The notes under the pieces were generated by a model, which searched no databases, was not told where the DNA came from, and saw nothing but the letters and a program-made list of their open reading frames with translations. DNA of 64,000 nt, from NCBI GenBank assembly GCA_018266915.1, contig JAFDZM010000080.1, forward strand, positions 248,001 to 312,000. The letters are read 5' to 3'. Source of the stretch: Bacteroidota bacterium (GTDB lineage Bacteria; Bacteroidota; Bacteroidia; Sphingobacteriales; Sphingobacteriaceae). Made by a program: the position numbers and the translations under genes. Shown here one piece after another: positions 50,608 to 58,727 of this stretch; positions within the stretch are counted from its first letter, which is position 1, and every line of letters starts with the position of its first letter.

Positions 50608-51411
50608 ATGGATAAAAAGAAACTATATATCATCAAGATCGGCGGGAATGTGATCGATAATTCAGAAAATCTTTATCATTTTCTGAAGGATTTCACTGCG
50701 GTTGATGGTTATAAAATATTAGTTCATGGTGGCGGCAAGGTGGCTACCCAGTTATCTGAAACGCTTGGCATCGAAGCTAAATTGGTTGATGGTCGCCGTA
50801 TAACAGATATTGAAACACTACGTGTGGTAACAATGGTTTACGGTGGATTGATCAATAAGAATATCGTAGCACAATTACAAAGGTTTGGAACAAACGCTAT
50901 CGGTCTTACCGGCGCGGACGGTAATTTTATCAGAACAAAAAAACGCCCGGTTAAAACCATCGATTATGGCTTTGTCGGTGATATGGATGATAAATCCATC
51001 GACCCGCAAAGCTTAGAGAAACTGATGGATGCCGGCTTTACCCCTGTTTTCTGTGCAATTACACATGATGGTGAGGGGCAATTGCTGAATACCAATGCAG
51101 ATACCATTGCATCGGCACTTGCTGTAGCTTTATCCAAACTATATGAAACTACTTTAGTATATTGCTTCGAGAAAAAGGGAGTATTGCAGGATATTAATGA
51201 TGAGGAATCGTTAATAAGAGAAATAGACCCTGAACGGTACGAAAAACTAAAGGAACAGCAGATCATTCACAGCGGTATGCTACCCAAACTGGATAATGCA
51301 TTTACAGCGATCAATTGCGGGGTAAAAGCGGTTATCATCGGCAAATCTGACGATTTGGGACAATTAAAACACGAAAATTCATTTGGCACACGTTTAAGCA
51401 ATAAGAAATGA
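50608..51411 (+). CDS. argB: N-acylglutamate kinase
   Basis: Phosphorylates N-acylglutamate, second step of arginine synthesis. ATG 50608 gives MDKKKLYIIKIGGNVIDNSE, the usual start; an upstream TTG at 50563 adds an unlikely leader. Kinase motifs: IIKIGGNVI (about 7-15), LVHGGGKVATQL (about 37-48), IGLTGADGNFI (about 94-104) and NTNADTIASALAVALS (about 155-170). The C-terminal Asp-Leu-Gly region follows. 267 residues. Its stop overlaps the proC start by 4 bp (ATGA). Whether it accepts acetyl or succinyl glutamate is not visible. Confidence 0.94.
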   Translation: MDKKKLYIIKIGGNVIDNSENLYHFLKDFTAVDGYKILVHGGGKVATQLSETLGIEAKLVDGRRITDIETLRVVTMVYGGLINKNIVAQLQRFGTNAIGLTGADGNFIRTKKRPVKTIDYGFVGDMDDKSIDPQSLEKLMDAGFTPVFCAITHDGEGQLLNTNADTIASALAVALSKLYETTLVYCFEKKGVLQDINDEESLIREIDPERYEKLKEQQIIHSGMLPKLDNAFTAINCGVKAVIIGKSDDLGQLKHENSFGTRLSNKK

Positions 51412-52226
51412 GCGAAATACAAACCATAGCGATATTAGGGGGCGGCAACATAGGGCTTTCATTGGCCCGCGGGCTGGTTAAAGCAGGAATTTATAAGCCG
51501 GAGCAGATCATCGTGACACGCAGAAACTTAGGTGCTTTAGCATTACTGTCAAAAGAAGGTTTTCAAACAACCGATAATAATTCAGATGCGGTAAAAAGAT
51601 CTGATGCAGTTGTTATAGCGGTGTTGCCACAACAGTTGAATAAACTAATGTATGAAATTCGCCCATCGTTGAAAAAGCAAAGGCACCTGCTTATTTCAGT
51701 AGTATCAGGTGTAAGCTGTCATGATATTTATGTTCAGGCAGGAACATTGGTGCAGGTGGTCAGAGCCATGCCGAATACAGCTATAGCTATCGGTCAATCT
51801 ATGACTTGTATCTCCACAGAAAATGCTTCTAACGAGAATATGGAATTGGTGAAATCTCTTTTTGATACTGTGGGCGTCACCATCCAGATCAACGAGGAGC
51901 TGATGACTTCTGCTACTGCGCTTTGTGCCTGTGGTATTGCATTTTTCCTGCGTTCTATACGTGCTGCTTCCCAAGGCGGAACCGAGATAGGCTTCCATGC
52001 ACATGATGCCCTCAGAATGGCCGCACAGACTGCCAAAGGCGCTGCTGATTTGCTTCTACAATTAGCTTCCCACCCTGAACAAGAAATCGATAAAGTAACT
52101 TCGCCAAAAGGTTGTACCATTGCCGGGTTGAACGAAATGGAGCACAATGGTTTTAGCTCAGCTATGATCAAAGGCATCAAAACATCAGCTGATAAAGCGG
52201 CGGTGTTGTATGATAAAGAAGACTAA
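51408..52226 (+). CDS. proC: Pyrroline-5-carboxylate reductase
   Basis: NAD(P)H-dependent last step of proline synthesis. Rossmann start IAILGGGNIGLSLARGLVKA (about 7-26), AVVIAVLPQQL (about 69), VVRAMPNTAIAIGQSMTCIS (about 111-130) and TEIGFHAHDALRMAAQTAKGAADLL (in part, about 190) are family features; TSPKGCTIAGLNEME near 236 is the C-terminal signature. 272 residues. ATGA overlap with argB suggests the cell couples arginine and proline precursor supply; proA and proB are 43 kb away in the window. Confidence 0.92.
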   Translation: MSEIQTIAILGGGNIGLSLARGLVKAGIYKPEQIIVTRRNLGALALLSKEGFQTTDNNSDAVKRSDAVVIAVLPQQLNKLMYEIRPSLKKQRHLLISVVSGVSCHDIYVQAGTLVQVVRAMPNTAIAIGQSMTCISTENASNENMELVKSLFDTVGVTIQINEELMTSATALCACGIAFFLRSIRAASQGGTEIGFHAHDALRMAAQTAKGAADLLLQLASHPEQEIDKVTSPKGCTIAGLNEMEHNGFSSAMIKGIKTSADKAAVLYDKED

Positions 52227-52232
52227 AGAAGA

Positions 52233-52922
52233 TTACTCCAAATAATAATGCCTGATCCTGTTTAGCTGGTCATCCAACTCATACACTAAAGGCACGCCGG
52301 TAGGCAAGTCTAATTTTGTTACTTCTTCATCCGATAAATGGTCAATATACTGTATTAATGCTCGCAAACTATTGCCATGAGCGGACACAATCACTTTTTG
52401 ATTCATTCGGATTGTTGCAACAATATTCTCATGCCAGAAAGGTAATACCCTGTCCATCGTCTCACTCAGATTTTCCGTTAATGGCAATTCGCGTTCAGTT
52501 AAATTTTTATATCGAGGGTCTTTACCAGGATATCTGTCATCATCTTTAGTAATGGCAGGCGGCAGTTCATGCGGATCACGGCGCCATTTGTGAACCTGCT
52601 CAGCACCATACTTTGTGGTGATCTCATCTTTGTTTAATCCTTGCAAAGCTCCATAGAAACGTTCATTTAATCGCCAGGATTTTTGTACGGGTATCCAAAG
52701 CAGGTCCATTTCTTCCAAAACGATGTCAAGGGTCTTAATAGATCGCTTTAAGACAGAGCAGAAACCTGCATCAAAAGTATAGCCGTAGTTCTTGAGTAAT
52801 TGTCCTGCATGCTTTGCTTGCCGATAACCATTTTCAGATAGATCAACATCCGTCCAGCCTGTAAAGCGGTTTTCTTGGTTCCAGATGCTCTCTCCGTGAC
52901 GAATTAATACGAGTTTTTGCAT
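52233..52922 (-). CDS. gpmA: 2,3-bisphosphoglycerate-dependent phosphoglycerate mutase
   Basis: Interconverts 3- and 2-phosphoglycerate in glycolysis. ATG 52922 gives MQKLVLIRHGESIWNQENRF, the correct start with the phosphohistidine LIRHGES; TGWTDVDLSENGY follows. The second His is in VSAHGNSLRALI (about 180). AWRLNERFYGALQGLNKDE (conserved Glu) near 80-95 is typical. About 229 residues. Convergent with proC, 6 bp apart; upstream is an AAAGC word array. Confidence 0.95.
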   Translation of the reverse strand: MQKLVLIRHGESIWNQENRFTGWTDVDLSENGYRQAKHAGQLLKNYGYTFDAGFCSVLKRSIKTLDIVLEEMDLLWIPVQKSWRLNERFYGALQGLNKDEITTKYGAEQVHKWRRDPHELPPAITKDDDRYPGKDPRYKNLTERELPLTENLSETMDRVLPFWHENIVATIRMNQKVIVSAHGNSLRALIQYIDHLSDEEVTKLDLPTGVPLVYELDDQLNRIRHYYLE

Positions 52923-52966
52923 AGTATAAGCGTAAAGCACAAAGCTAAACGCTGAAAGCTAAAAAA
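52922..52966. repeat. Short AAAGC word array upstream of gpmA
   Basis: TAAGCGTAAAGCACAAAGCT and AAACGCTGAAAGCTAAA; only one arm is visible, and it sits at the gpmA start. Confidence 0.5.
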
Positions 52967-53080
52967 ATGCATTTATATTAAGGTAACAGACTATCAAATA
53001 AATCTGTGAAATCTTCTTGGTAATCGGTGTAATCAATTTATTATCTTGCATAATAAACCAACTCTAAAACCTAAATTACC

Positions 53081-53668
53081 ATGATCCCAACAACACCTGT
53101 TTCCTTAAAAGAAGGGACTGCTAACCCCGCTCCTCTCGGTCTTTGCGCCTTTGGTATGACTACTGTTTTATTGAATTTCCACAATGCCGGTTTCTTTGAG
53201 TTGAACTCAATGATCTTGGCCATGGGTCTTTGTTATGGTGGCCTTGCACAAGTTATAGCCGGTATAATTGAAGCTAAAAAGAATAACACCTTTGGATTGA
53301 CAGCTTTTACCTCTTATGGCTTTTTCTGGCTTTCGCTGGTGGCCCTTATTGTGATGGCCAAAGTAGGTTGGATTCCCAAGCCTTCTGATGGCGCTATGTC
53401 CGCTTATCTCGGCATGTGGGGCTTATTTACATTTTGTTTGTTCTTCGGCACACTCAAGCTTAACAGAGCTTTGCAATTCATATTCGGATCGCTAACTATA
53501 TTATTTATTTTATTAGCTGTCGGTGATTCAACAGGAAACGCCTCCATCAAAACATTTGCCGGATATGAAGGTATAATATGCGGATTATCTGCTATTTATA
53601 CCGGAATAGCTAATGTTTTAAATGAGATATATGGCAGAACAGTATTGCCGATTGGTGCAGTCAGCTAA
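53081..53668 (+). CDS. satP: Acetate/succinate uptake transporter (SatP/YaaH, GPR1-FUN34 family)
   Basis: Inner-membrane channel-like transporter for acetate and succinate. Motif NPAPLGLCAFGMTTVLLNFH (about 14-33) is the family signature; six hydrophobic helices follow across 195 residues, e.g. FGLTAFTSYGFFWLSLVALIV. The narrow-ring Phe/Tyr residues are present in YGFFWLS and FTFCLFF. Single gene with a short 5' region; the SRPBCC gene starts 17 bp after its stop and may be co-transcribed. Confidence 0.93.
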   Translation: MIPTTPVSLKEGTANPAPLGLCAFGMTTVLLNFHNAGFFELNSMILAMGLCYGGLAQVIAGIIEAKKNNTFGLTAFTSYGFFWLSLVALIVMAKVGWIPKPSDGAMSAYLGMWGLFTFCLFFGTLKLNRALQFIFGSLTILFILLAVGDSTGNASIKTFAGYEGIICGLSAIYTGIANVLNEIYGRTVLPIGAVS

Positions 53669-53685
53669 TTCTGCTAAATTGCGGC

Positions 53686-54069
53686 GTGAAAGATTTCAAA
53701 AAATATTACTTGCTGCCCGCTACACCCGAAGAAGTTTATATGGCTTTAACCAATCCATTAACCATTGAGTTGTGGACTGGCGAAGAAGCTGTAATGAGTA
53801 CTGAAGCAGGGTCAGAATTTTCTATGTGGGAAGGCAGTATTGTAGGTAAAAACCTGGAATTTGAGGAAGGAAAGAAAATTGTGCAGCAATGGTATTTTGA
53901 CGGTCAGCCGGAGGCATCTATTGTCACTATAAAACTGCATCCCGATAAAAAGGGAACTTCGGTGGAGCTCAGACATACCAATATCCCTGACGCAGATTAC
54001 CAAAGTTTTGCTGAAGGTTGGAATGATTCCTATTTCGGGCCACTGTCCGATTTCTTCGACGTTCCATAA
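53686..54069 (+). CDS. SRPBCC (AHSA1-like) domain protein
   Basis: 127-residue protein with the START/Bet v1-type fold. GTG start at 53686. ATPEEVYMALTNPLTIELWTG (about 10-30, described in part) and the ending NDSYFGPLSDFFDV are typical of Aha1-C-like domains; TSVELRHTNIPDADYQSFAE near 96-115 covers the last sheet and helix. Likely binds a hydrophobic ligand; no known ligand or partner. Followed by a strong terminator. Confidence 0.85.
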   Translation: MKDFKKYYLLPATPEEVYMALTNPLTIELWTGEEAVMSTEAGSEFSMWEGSIVGKNLEFEEGKKIVQQWYFDGQPEASIVTIKLHPDKKGTSVELRHTNIPDADYQSFAEGWNDSYFGPLSDFFDVP

Positions 54070-54073
54070 AACA

Positions 54074-54107
54074 TAAGAAAGCCGCCCATTACTGCGCGGC
54101 TTTCTTA
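54074..54107. terminator. Bidirectional terminator between SRPBCC and ompA genes
   Basis: TAAGAAAGCCGC and GCGGCTTTCTTA pair perfectly (12 bp) around a 10-nt loop, with A and T tracts on each side. Confidence 0.92.
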
Positions 54108-54123
54108 TTCATATTAGTTTTTG

Positions 54124-55527
54124 TTAGAACAACGTAAACTCAACACGTCTGTTCAATTGACGGCCCTTTGCAGTTTTATTACTTGCAATAGGCTGTGTCT
54201 CGCCATATCCGGTAGCTTCAATACGCGATGCGTTAGCACCTTTGCTCACCAGGTATGATTTAACTGATTCAGCACGGTCTTTTGATAACCTCATATTGGC
54301 TTCGGCTGAACCTATATTATCCGTGTGACCTGCGAGTTTCAGACTAAAGTTTTTGTCAACCAATAATTTCGCTACCCGGTCCAAACTTGGATAAGAATGT
54401 GCTCTTATGGTTGCTTTTCCAAAATCAAACTCAAGGTTTTTGATGGCTTCCCGTACAATCTTTCTGTCCTCTTCGGTTACATAAACCTTGACGTCTTTAG
54501 CCACAGGAAGCGGACAACCCGATCCGTCGACCTTTGTTCCGGTAGGTGTATTAGGACATTTATCGAAGAAATCAGGAACACCGTCTCCGTCGCTGTCAAC
54601 AGTAAACTTAGCCAGGTTAGCATTGGTCACGTCAAGATCGGCGCGTAATTTATCGTTTTTAGCTTTTTCAGCATCCAATTGAGCCTGTTGTGCCTGGATA
54701 GAATTCTTTAGCATAGCTTCTTCGGTCAGGTATTCTGTGCGCATTGAGTTAACCGGGTTATGTGTTGCCAGTTGAGGCTTAGACCGTGGACCTAAAGCGA
54801 ATTCTAACCCTATATGCGCATAAGAGAATCGATCATTCCCTAAACCATGATCGTATCCGTCAATATTGTCAGAGTTAACAAAGTTGATCTGATAGCCAAG
54901 GTCGAGATTAATTCCCTGTGAGATATTGAACTTTACACCAGCTCCGGCCGGGATATAGAATTCCTTTATCTGATCATCTGTAACAGAGCCACCGCTTCCA
55001 CCCCGTACGGTTACAGTAGGTTTGTAGCCCATTATACCCCCACCAAGGGTAATATAAGGTTGGATAAAGCCTTGTTTATGCCGCCAGTTGATATTAGCTA
55101 AAGTAAAATTACCGCTTAAGTCAACAGCATAATTTAATTTAGTGCTAAAACCATTATATGGTGAATAGCCCGCAGCATTAGGCTGAGCATGGTCACCAGA
55201 AAGTTTACCGGCCATGAAATCAGCCTGCAAGCCAAAAGACGGCAATATTTGCTTTTTGATATAGGCGCTGTAACCCAACTCACCGTTGGGCGACGTAAAA
55301 TCCATGCTTCTTTTGTCCTGTATAATATTATACGGCGTTAACACACCTACATTAACTCCGATAGACCATGTGCGAAACGCATTTTCTGGCGAAAACGGTT
55401 GTACATAATTAGTATTAGTGGTTGGTTGTAAAGTTTTGGTTGTATCAGGAGCTTTTTGTGCGAATAGTTGACTGCTTGCCACAATTCCTGTAAATAGCAG
55501 AGCAGTTCTTTTTAAGTTGAACCTCAT
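54124..55527 (-). CDS. OmpA-family outer-membrane protein
   Basis: 467 residues: signal peptide (about 1-22, ends FAQ), N-terminal 8-stranded-barrel-like domain (about 40-235), a helical linker (IQAQQAQLDAEKAKNDKLRA, about 275), a calcium-binding thrombospondin type 3-like segment DSDGDGVPDFFDKCPNTPTG (about 312-331), and the C-terminal OmpA peptidoglycan-binding domain (LAGHTDNIGSAEANMRLSKD near 400; ending RRVEFTLF). Typical structural outer-membrane protein anchoring the wall in Bacteroidota. Single gene, downstream terminator at 54074. Confidence 0.93.
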   Translation of the reverse strand: MRFNLKRTALLFTGIVASSQLFAQKAPDTTKTLQPTTNTNYVQPFSPENAFRTWSIGVNVGVLTPYNIIQDKRSMDFTSPNGELGYSAYIKKQILPSFGLQADFMAGKLSGDHAQPNAAGYSPYNGFSTKLNYAVDLSGNFTLANINWRHKQGFIQPYITLGGGIMGYKPTVTVRGGSGGSVTDDQIKEFYIPAGAGVKFNISQGINLDLGYQINFVNSDNIDGYDHGLGNDRFSYAHIGLEFALGPRSKPQLATHNPVNSMRTEYLTEEAMLKNSIQAQQAQLDAEKAKNDKLRADLDVTNANLAKFTVDSDGDGVPDFFDKCPNTPTGTKVDGSGCPLPVAKDVKVYVTEEDRKIVREAIKNLEFDFGKATIRAHSYPSLDRVAKLLVDKNFSLKLAGHTDNIGSAEANMRLSKDRAESVKSYLVSKGANASRIEATGYGETQPIASNKTAKGRQLNRRVEFTLF

Positions 55528-55739
55528 ATGTTTAAAGATTTATGTTTTCAAAGGCTTTAGATAAAGCATTTGGTACAGGAAAGTCAATATCAATGCCACA
55601 TAACCGTTGGTCACATGACTGTTTCATTATTATGGGATTTCAGAAAAGTAGATTAACTTAACTAAGATGATAAATCGCTATAGGGCAACCAGTTGGGGTT
55701 TACTTAAGTTAAATCTGAATAAATATGATGTAAATAAAA

Positions 55740-55782
55740 AACTCATTTACTCTGACTTTTTGAATATCAGAGTAAATGAGTT
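55740..55782. terminator. Hairpin terminator in the ompA-metZ spacer
   Basis: AACTCATTTACTCTG and CAGAGTAAATGAGTT are perfect 15-bp complements around 13 nt. It lies downstream of the minus-strand metZ gene. A second hairpin, GTACATTT/AAATGTAC, follows at 55790-55812. Nothing else is seen in the 55528-55869 gap. Confidence 0.8.
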
Positions 55783-55869
55783 ATAAAAAGTACATTTCTT
55801 CAGAAAATGTACAGAATTAAGGAATATTCATCCAACACTGGTTTTCAAAGTTTCCAGTGCTGGATAGAA

Positions 55870-57051
55870 TTATAATGAACTTTTTGCTAAAGCCTGGGTA
55901 ATATCAGCTATTGTATCTTCTACCTTTTCTAAGCCCACAGAGATACGGATCAGCCCTGGAGTAATGCCTACCGATAACCTTTCAGCATCTGTCAATCTGG
56001 AGTGAGTTGTACTTGCAGGGTGTGAAGCAATACTGCGTGTATCACCTAAGTTAGCAGTTACTGAAAGCATTTCCAACGCATCAAGAAATTTACGACCTGC
56101 TTCCAAACCACCCTTTATCTCAAAGCATAGTACACCACCACCTAATTTCATCTGTTTTTTCGCAATATCGTATTGCGGATGACCTTTCAGGAAAGGATAT
56201 TTTACCCAAGATACATTCGGATTGCTTTGTAGGGTCTCAGCTATTTTCAATGCATTCTCGCAATGACGTTCCATACGCACATCCAGAGTTTCAAGGCTCT
56301 TGCTTAATACCCATGCGTTAAACGGCGCCATAGACGGACCAGTATTACGACAGAATAAGTAAATATCTTTTATCAGATCAGCACGACCAACAATCACACC
56401 ACCTAATACTCTACCCTGCCCGTCAATCCATTTTGTAGCTGAGTGAACAACAAGATCGGCCCCAAAATCTATTGGACGTTGCAATAACGGTGTAGCAAAG
56501 CAATTGTCCACATTCAGTATCAGTCCATGCTTTTTAGAGAACTGGCCTATCCATTCCAGATCAAGTACTTCCAATTGTGGATTGGTAGGCGTTTCCAGGT
56601 AAACCATTTTTGTATTTGGTTTAACAGCTGCTTCCCATGCAGCATTATCATTAGCTGGCACCAGCGTACTTTCGATACCAAATCGTGAAAGATATTTGGT
56701 CACCATGGTAAAGGTGCTGCCAAAAACCGATTTGCAGCAGATCAGGTGATCGCCTTTACTCAACAAAGCAAACATCGACGAGAATATAGCGCTCATTCCG
56801 GTTGATGTGGCAAAACCTGCATCAGCACCTTCCAGGGCACACATCTTAGCAATAAACTCATCCACGTTGGGGTTGCTGAAACGGCTGTAAATGTTATCAT
56901 CTGTTTCATCGGCAAATGCTGCGCGCATCGCCTCAGCCTCGTCAAAAGTAAAGCTGCTGGTAAGATATAACGGAGTAGAATGCTCCTGTTGCTGAGTTTT
57001 TTGAGATTGAATACGGATTGCCTGGGTAACCGGATCTAACTTTTTAGACAT
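55870..57051 (-). CDS. metZ: O-succinylhomoserine sulfhydrylase / trans-sulfuration enzyme
   Basis: PLP enzyme of the Cys/Met metabolism family; likely converts O-acylhomoserine plus sulfide to homocysteine in methionine synthesis. ATG 57051 gives MSKKLDPVTQAIRIQSQKTQ; upstream extension is unlikely. NIYSRFSNPNVDEFIAKMCA (about 60-79), AFATSTGMSAIFSSM-type segment near 85, and the PLP-Lys HSATKWIDGQGRVLGGV (about 205) identify the family. The C-terminal SVGLEKVEDTIADITQAL is standard. 393 residues. Could be a methionine gamma-lyase instead; sequence cannot decide. osmC follows upstream in the same direction. Confidence 0.88.
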   Translation of the reverse strand: MSKKLDPVTQAIRIQSQKTQQQEHSTPLYLTSSFTFDEAEAMRAAFADETDDNIYSRFSNPNVDEFIAKMCALEGADAGFATSTGMSAIFSSMFALLSKGDHLICCKSVFGSTFTMVTKYLSRFGIESTLVPANDNAAWEAAVKPNTKMVYLETPTNPQLEVLDLEWIGQFSKKHGLILNVDNCFATPLLQRPIDFGADLVVHSATKWIDGQGRVLGGVIVGRADLIKDIYLFCRNTGPSMAPFNAWVLSKSLETLDVRMERHCENALKIAETLQSNPNVSWVKYPFLKGHPQYDIAKKQMKLGGGVLCFEIKGGLEAGRKFLDALEMLSVTANLGDTRSIASHPASTTHSRLTDAERLSVGITPGLIRISVGLEKVEDTIADITQALAKSSL

Positions 57052-57085
57052 GATATTTTGTGAATGTAGTAGAAGAATGCTGTTA

Positions 57086-57514
57086 TTATAAAGCTGGCTG
57101 AACAACTACTGATGTAGTTATTTTTGCACCAGCTTTCATCAAAGTTGCTGCAACTGAGCAATATTTGTTGATCGACAGGTCAACCGCACGCGCTGCTTTA
57201 TCCTTGTCAATATCACCATAAAGTTGAAATTTGACATGGATAGTTTGCCAAAGTGAAGGTTCTTTCCCTTTTTCGCGCTCACCGCTGATGGTCATTTTAT
57301 AATCAACTACATCCTGGCGTTGTTTCTTTAGTATGCTGATCACATCAATAGCAGAGCATCCGCCCAAAGCCATTAACAAGCTTTGCATCGGGCGAACACC
57401 ATAATTCAGACCGCCGCTTTCAGGGCTGCTGTCCATTTTAATAGTGTGACCGTTTTCGTCTGTAGCCTCGAAGCCGAAATCACCGTGTACACGCGAAAGT
57501 TGAATAGTAGGCAT
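57086..57514 (-). CDS. OsmC-like peroxidase family protein
   Basis: 142-residue thiol-based hydroperoxide reductase of the OsmC/Ohr fold. First reactive Cys is in MALGGCSAIDVISIL (about 47-61), the second in INKYCSVAATLM (about 118-129), as in the family. The starting strands HGDFGFEATDENGH are typical. It is likely to reduce organic peroxides. A minus-strand -7 box (57535-57542) precedes it; metZ follows 35 bp downstream, and the two may form one transcript. Confidence 0.9.
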   Translation of the reverse strand: MPTIQLSRVHGDFGFEATDENGHTIKMDSSPESGGLNYGVRPMQSLLMALGGCSAIDVISILKKQRQDVVDYKMTISGEREKGKEPSLWQTIHVKFQLYGDIDKDKAARAVDLSINKYCSVAATLMKAGAKITTSVVVQPAL

Positions 57515-57534
57515 GTTATAATAATTAAAGGTTG

Positions 57535-57542
57535 CAAAGTTA
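57535..57542 (-). promoter_or_regulatory. -7 box (TAACTTTG) for osmC-metZ
   Basis: On the minus strand TAACTTTG, exact TAnnTTTG, 20 nt before the osmC ATG. No clear -33 TTG. Confidence 0.55.
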
Positions 57543-57674
57543 TGATTTTTAGGCAGGAATGTTACCTGAGAGGCACAAATCTGACTTTTAATAAATAAAC
57601 TTTAAACTTAGGTTAATAAAAAGCACTTTTAATAACCGCTTTTACGGCTTCTTTTACAATAAGTTTTGTTTGGG

Positions 57675-57760
57675 AGATGGTTGCAATAGTTGAAATTGTT
57701 GTAAATGGTTAAAGAAAATAAACCAATACAACCAGTAAAACCAATTCAACCAATTTAACG
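57675..57760. repeat. Word-type inverted repeat in osmC-DUF3052 spacer
   Basis: GATGGTTGCAATAGTTGAAA and TTGTAAATGG on the left; CAATACAACCAGTAAAACCA and ATTCAACCAATTTAAC on the right. Right arm touches the 3' end of the minus-strand gene at 57755. Confidence 0.7.
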
Positions 57761-58192
57761 ATCCTTAACAGGAATAACGAGTTTTAAACCCGACCATATT
57801 TCATCTACCGCGCAAACTTTAATATCCACCAAGCCGGTCTGCAAGGCAAAACCCCGGATAATGTCTTCAGTAATATCGGTAGGTACTTTGGATGATTTCT
57901 TGGGCCAAGATATCCATATTGCCCCATTGGACTTGATGTGATTTTTTAGTTGCGGTAGCAAGGATTTGTATTCTTTCTGGCTTTTTGTAAAAAAGTGGAT
58001 CAGATCAAGTTTTGCATCCTTATCATTTTCGAAATATAAATTAGCAGGAAGATCGGTGAAAAGGCACAGGTAATATTCAGGTGCATTGATCAGATCGATA
58101 TGAAAATCACCTTTGATACCCAGTTTTTTTACGAGTGGCGTACCAGAATAACCGGCAGGCTTAATTTGTCCAGTCTCAATTAACGGGTTCAT
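57755..58192 (-). CDS. DUF3052-family protein
   Basis: 145 residues. The start GQIKPAGYSGTPLVKKLGIK, the middle GAIWISWPKKSSKVPTDITE and the ending GLVDIKVCAVDEIWSGLKLV match the conserved blocks of DUF3052, a soluble family with no assigned activity. No catalytic His/Cys pair is obvious. It overlaps the upstream DinB-family gene by 17 bp, so they are translationally coupled, a pairing I would call meaningful but unexplained. Confidence 0.85.
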   Translation of the reverse strand: MNPLIETGQIKPAGYSGTPLVKKLGIKGDFHIDLINAPEYYLCLFTDLPANLYFENDKDAKLDLIHFFTKSQKEYKSLLPQLKNHIKSNGAIWISWPKKSSKVPTDITEDIIRGFALQTGLVDIKVCAVDEIWSGLKLVIPVKDR

Positions 58193-58658
58193 GTAATCTG
58201 ATCTGGTTTAAGTGGTGCTGCAAATGATTTAAATAATCGTTTGCCAGCCATTCTACAGTATGCAGTTTTACTTCGGTTTTGCCACTATCGCACTTAGCCT
58301 GCATCCTGTCGGGTGGGTAATTATCCAATACGTGGATTATCTGCAGGTTTAGTATTTTCCACAGTTGTAACACTTCGTCCTGCGTCATTCCCTGGTAATG
58401 CTGAGCTTTTACCCAATCATCCTGTTCGTAAGCCAGCTTGAAGTTTTCCTCGTAAGTGCATCTTATAAAACGCTGCAGGTTGATCATTGCACTGTCGCAT
58501 AAATGTCCCATTATCTCTTTTTTTGACCATTTTCCGGGCGCAGGCCTGGTGTTCCAGTCAATCGGGCGATTGTCGGGGTTATTTAGAGATTTGATGAACT
58601 GGTAAATTGCCGTTAATATATTTTTGGATACCTGTTTCATGGCAGCGATATCTGTCAT
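58176..58658 (-). CDS. DinB/YfiT-like metal-binding four-helix protein
   Basis: About 160 residues; ATG 58658 is used (58640 also possible). Three His expected for metal: KEIMGHLCDSAMINLQRF (His near 51) and the C-terminal YLNHLQHHLNQIRLHEPV pair (about 142-146). The PAPGKWSKKEIMGHL block is the usual DinB_2/YfiT start. Members act as thiol-dependent S-transferases or are of unknown function; this one is untested. Upstream gene of the DUF3052 pair. This is the DinB fold, not the polymerase dinB at 37579. Confidence 0.87.
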   Translation of the reverse strand: MTDIAAMKQVSKNILTAIYQFIKSLNNPDNRPIDWNTRPAPGKWSKKEIMGHLCDSAMINLQRFIRCTYEENFKLAYEQDDWVKAQHYQGMTQDEVLQLWKILNLQIIHVLDNYPPDRMQAKCDSGKTEVKLHTVEWLANDYLNHLQHHLNQIRLHEPVN

Positions 58659-58727
58659 TAAATATAGCAATCAAATCTTAAATTTTTTTACAAAAAACTA
58701 CTACCTTCAACACCTTGAATAAGTTCT

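Noticed and set aside
55790..55812. Possible riboswitch from two hairpins in the ompA-metZ spacer
   Set aside because: Both hairpins lie downstream of metZ, not upstream; no SAM-riboswitch core is seen upstream of metZ or osmC.
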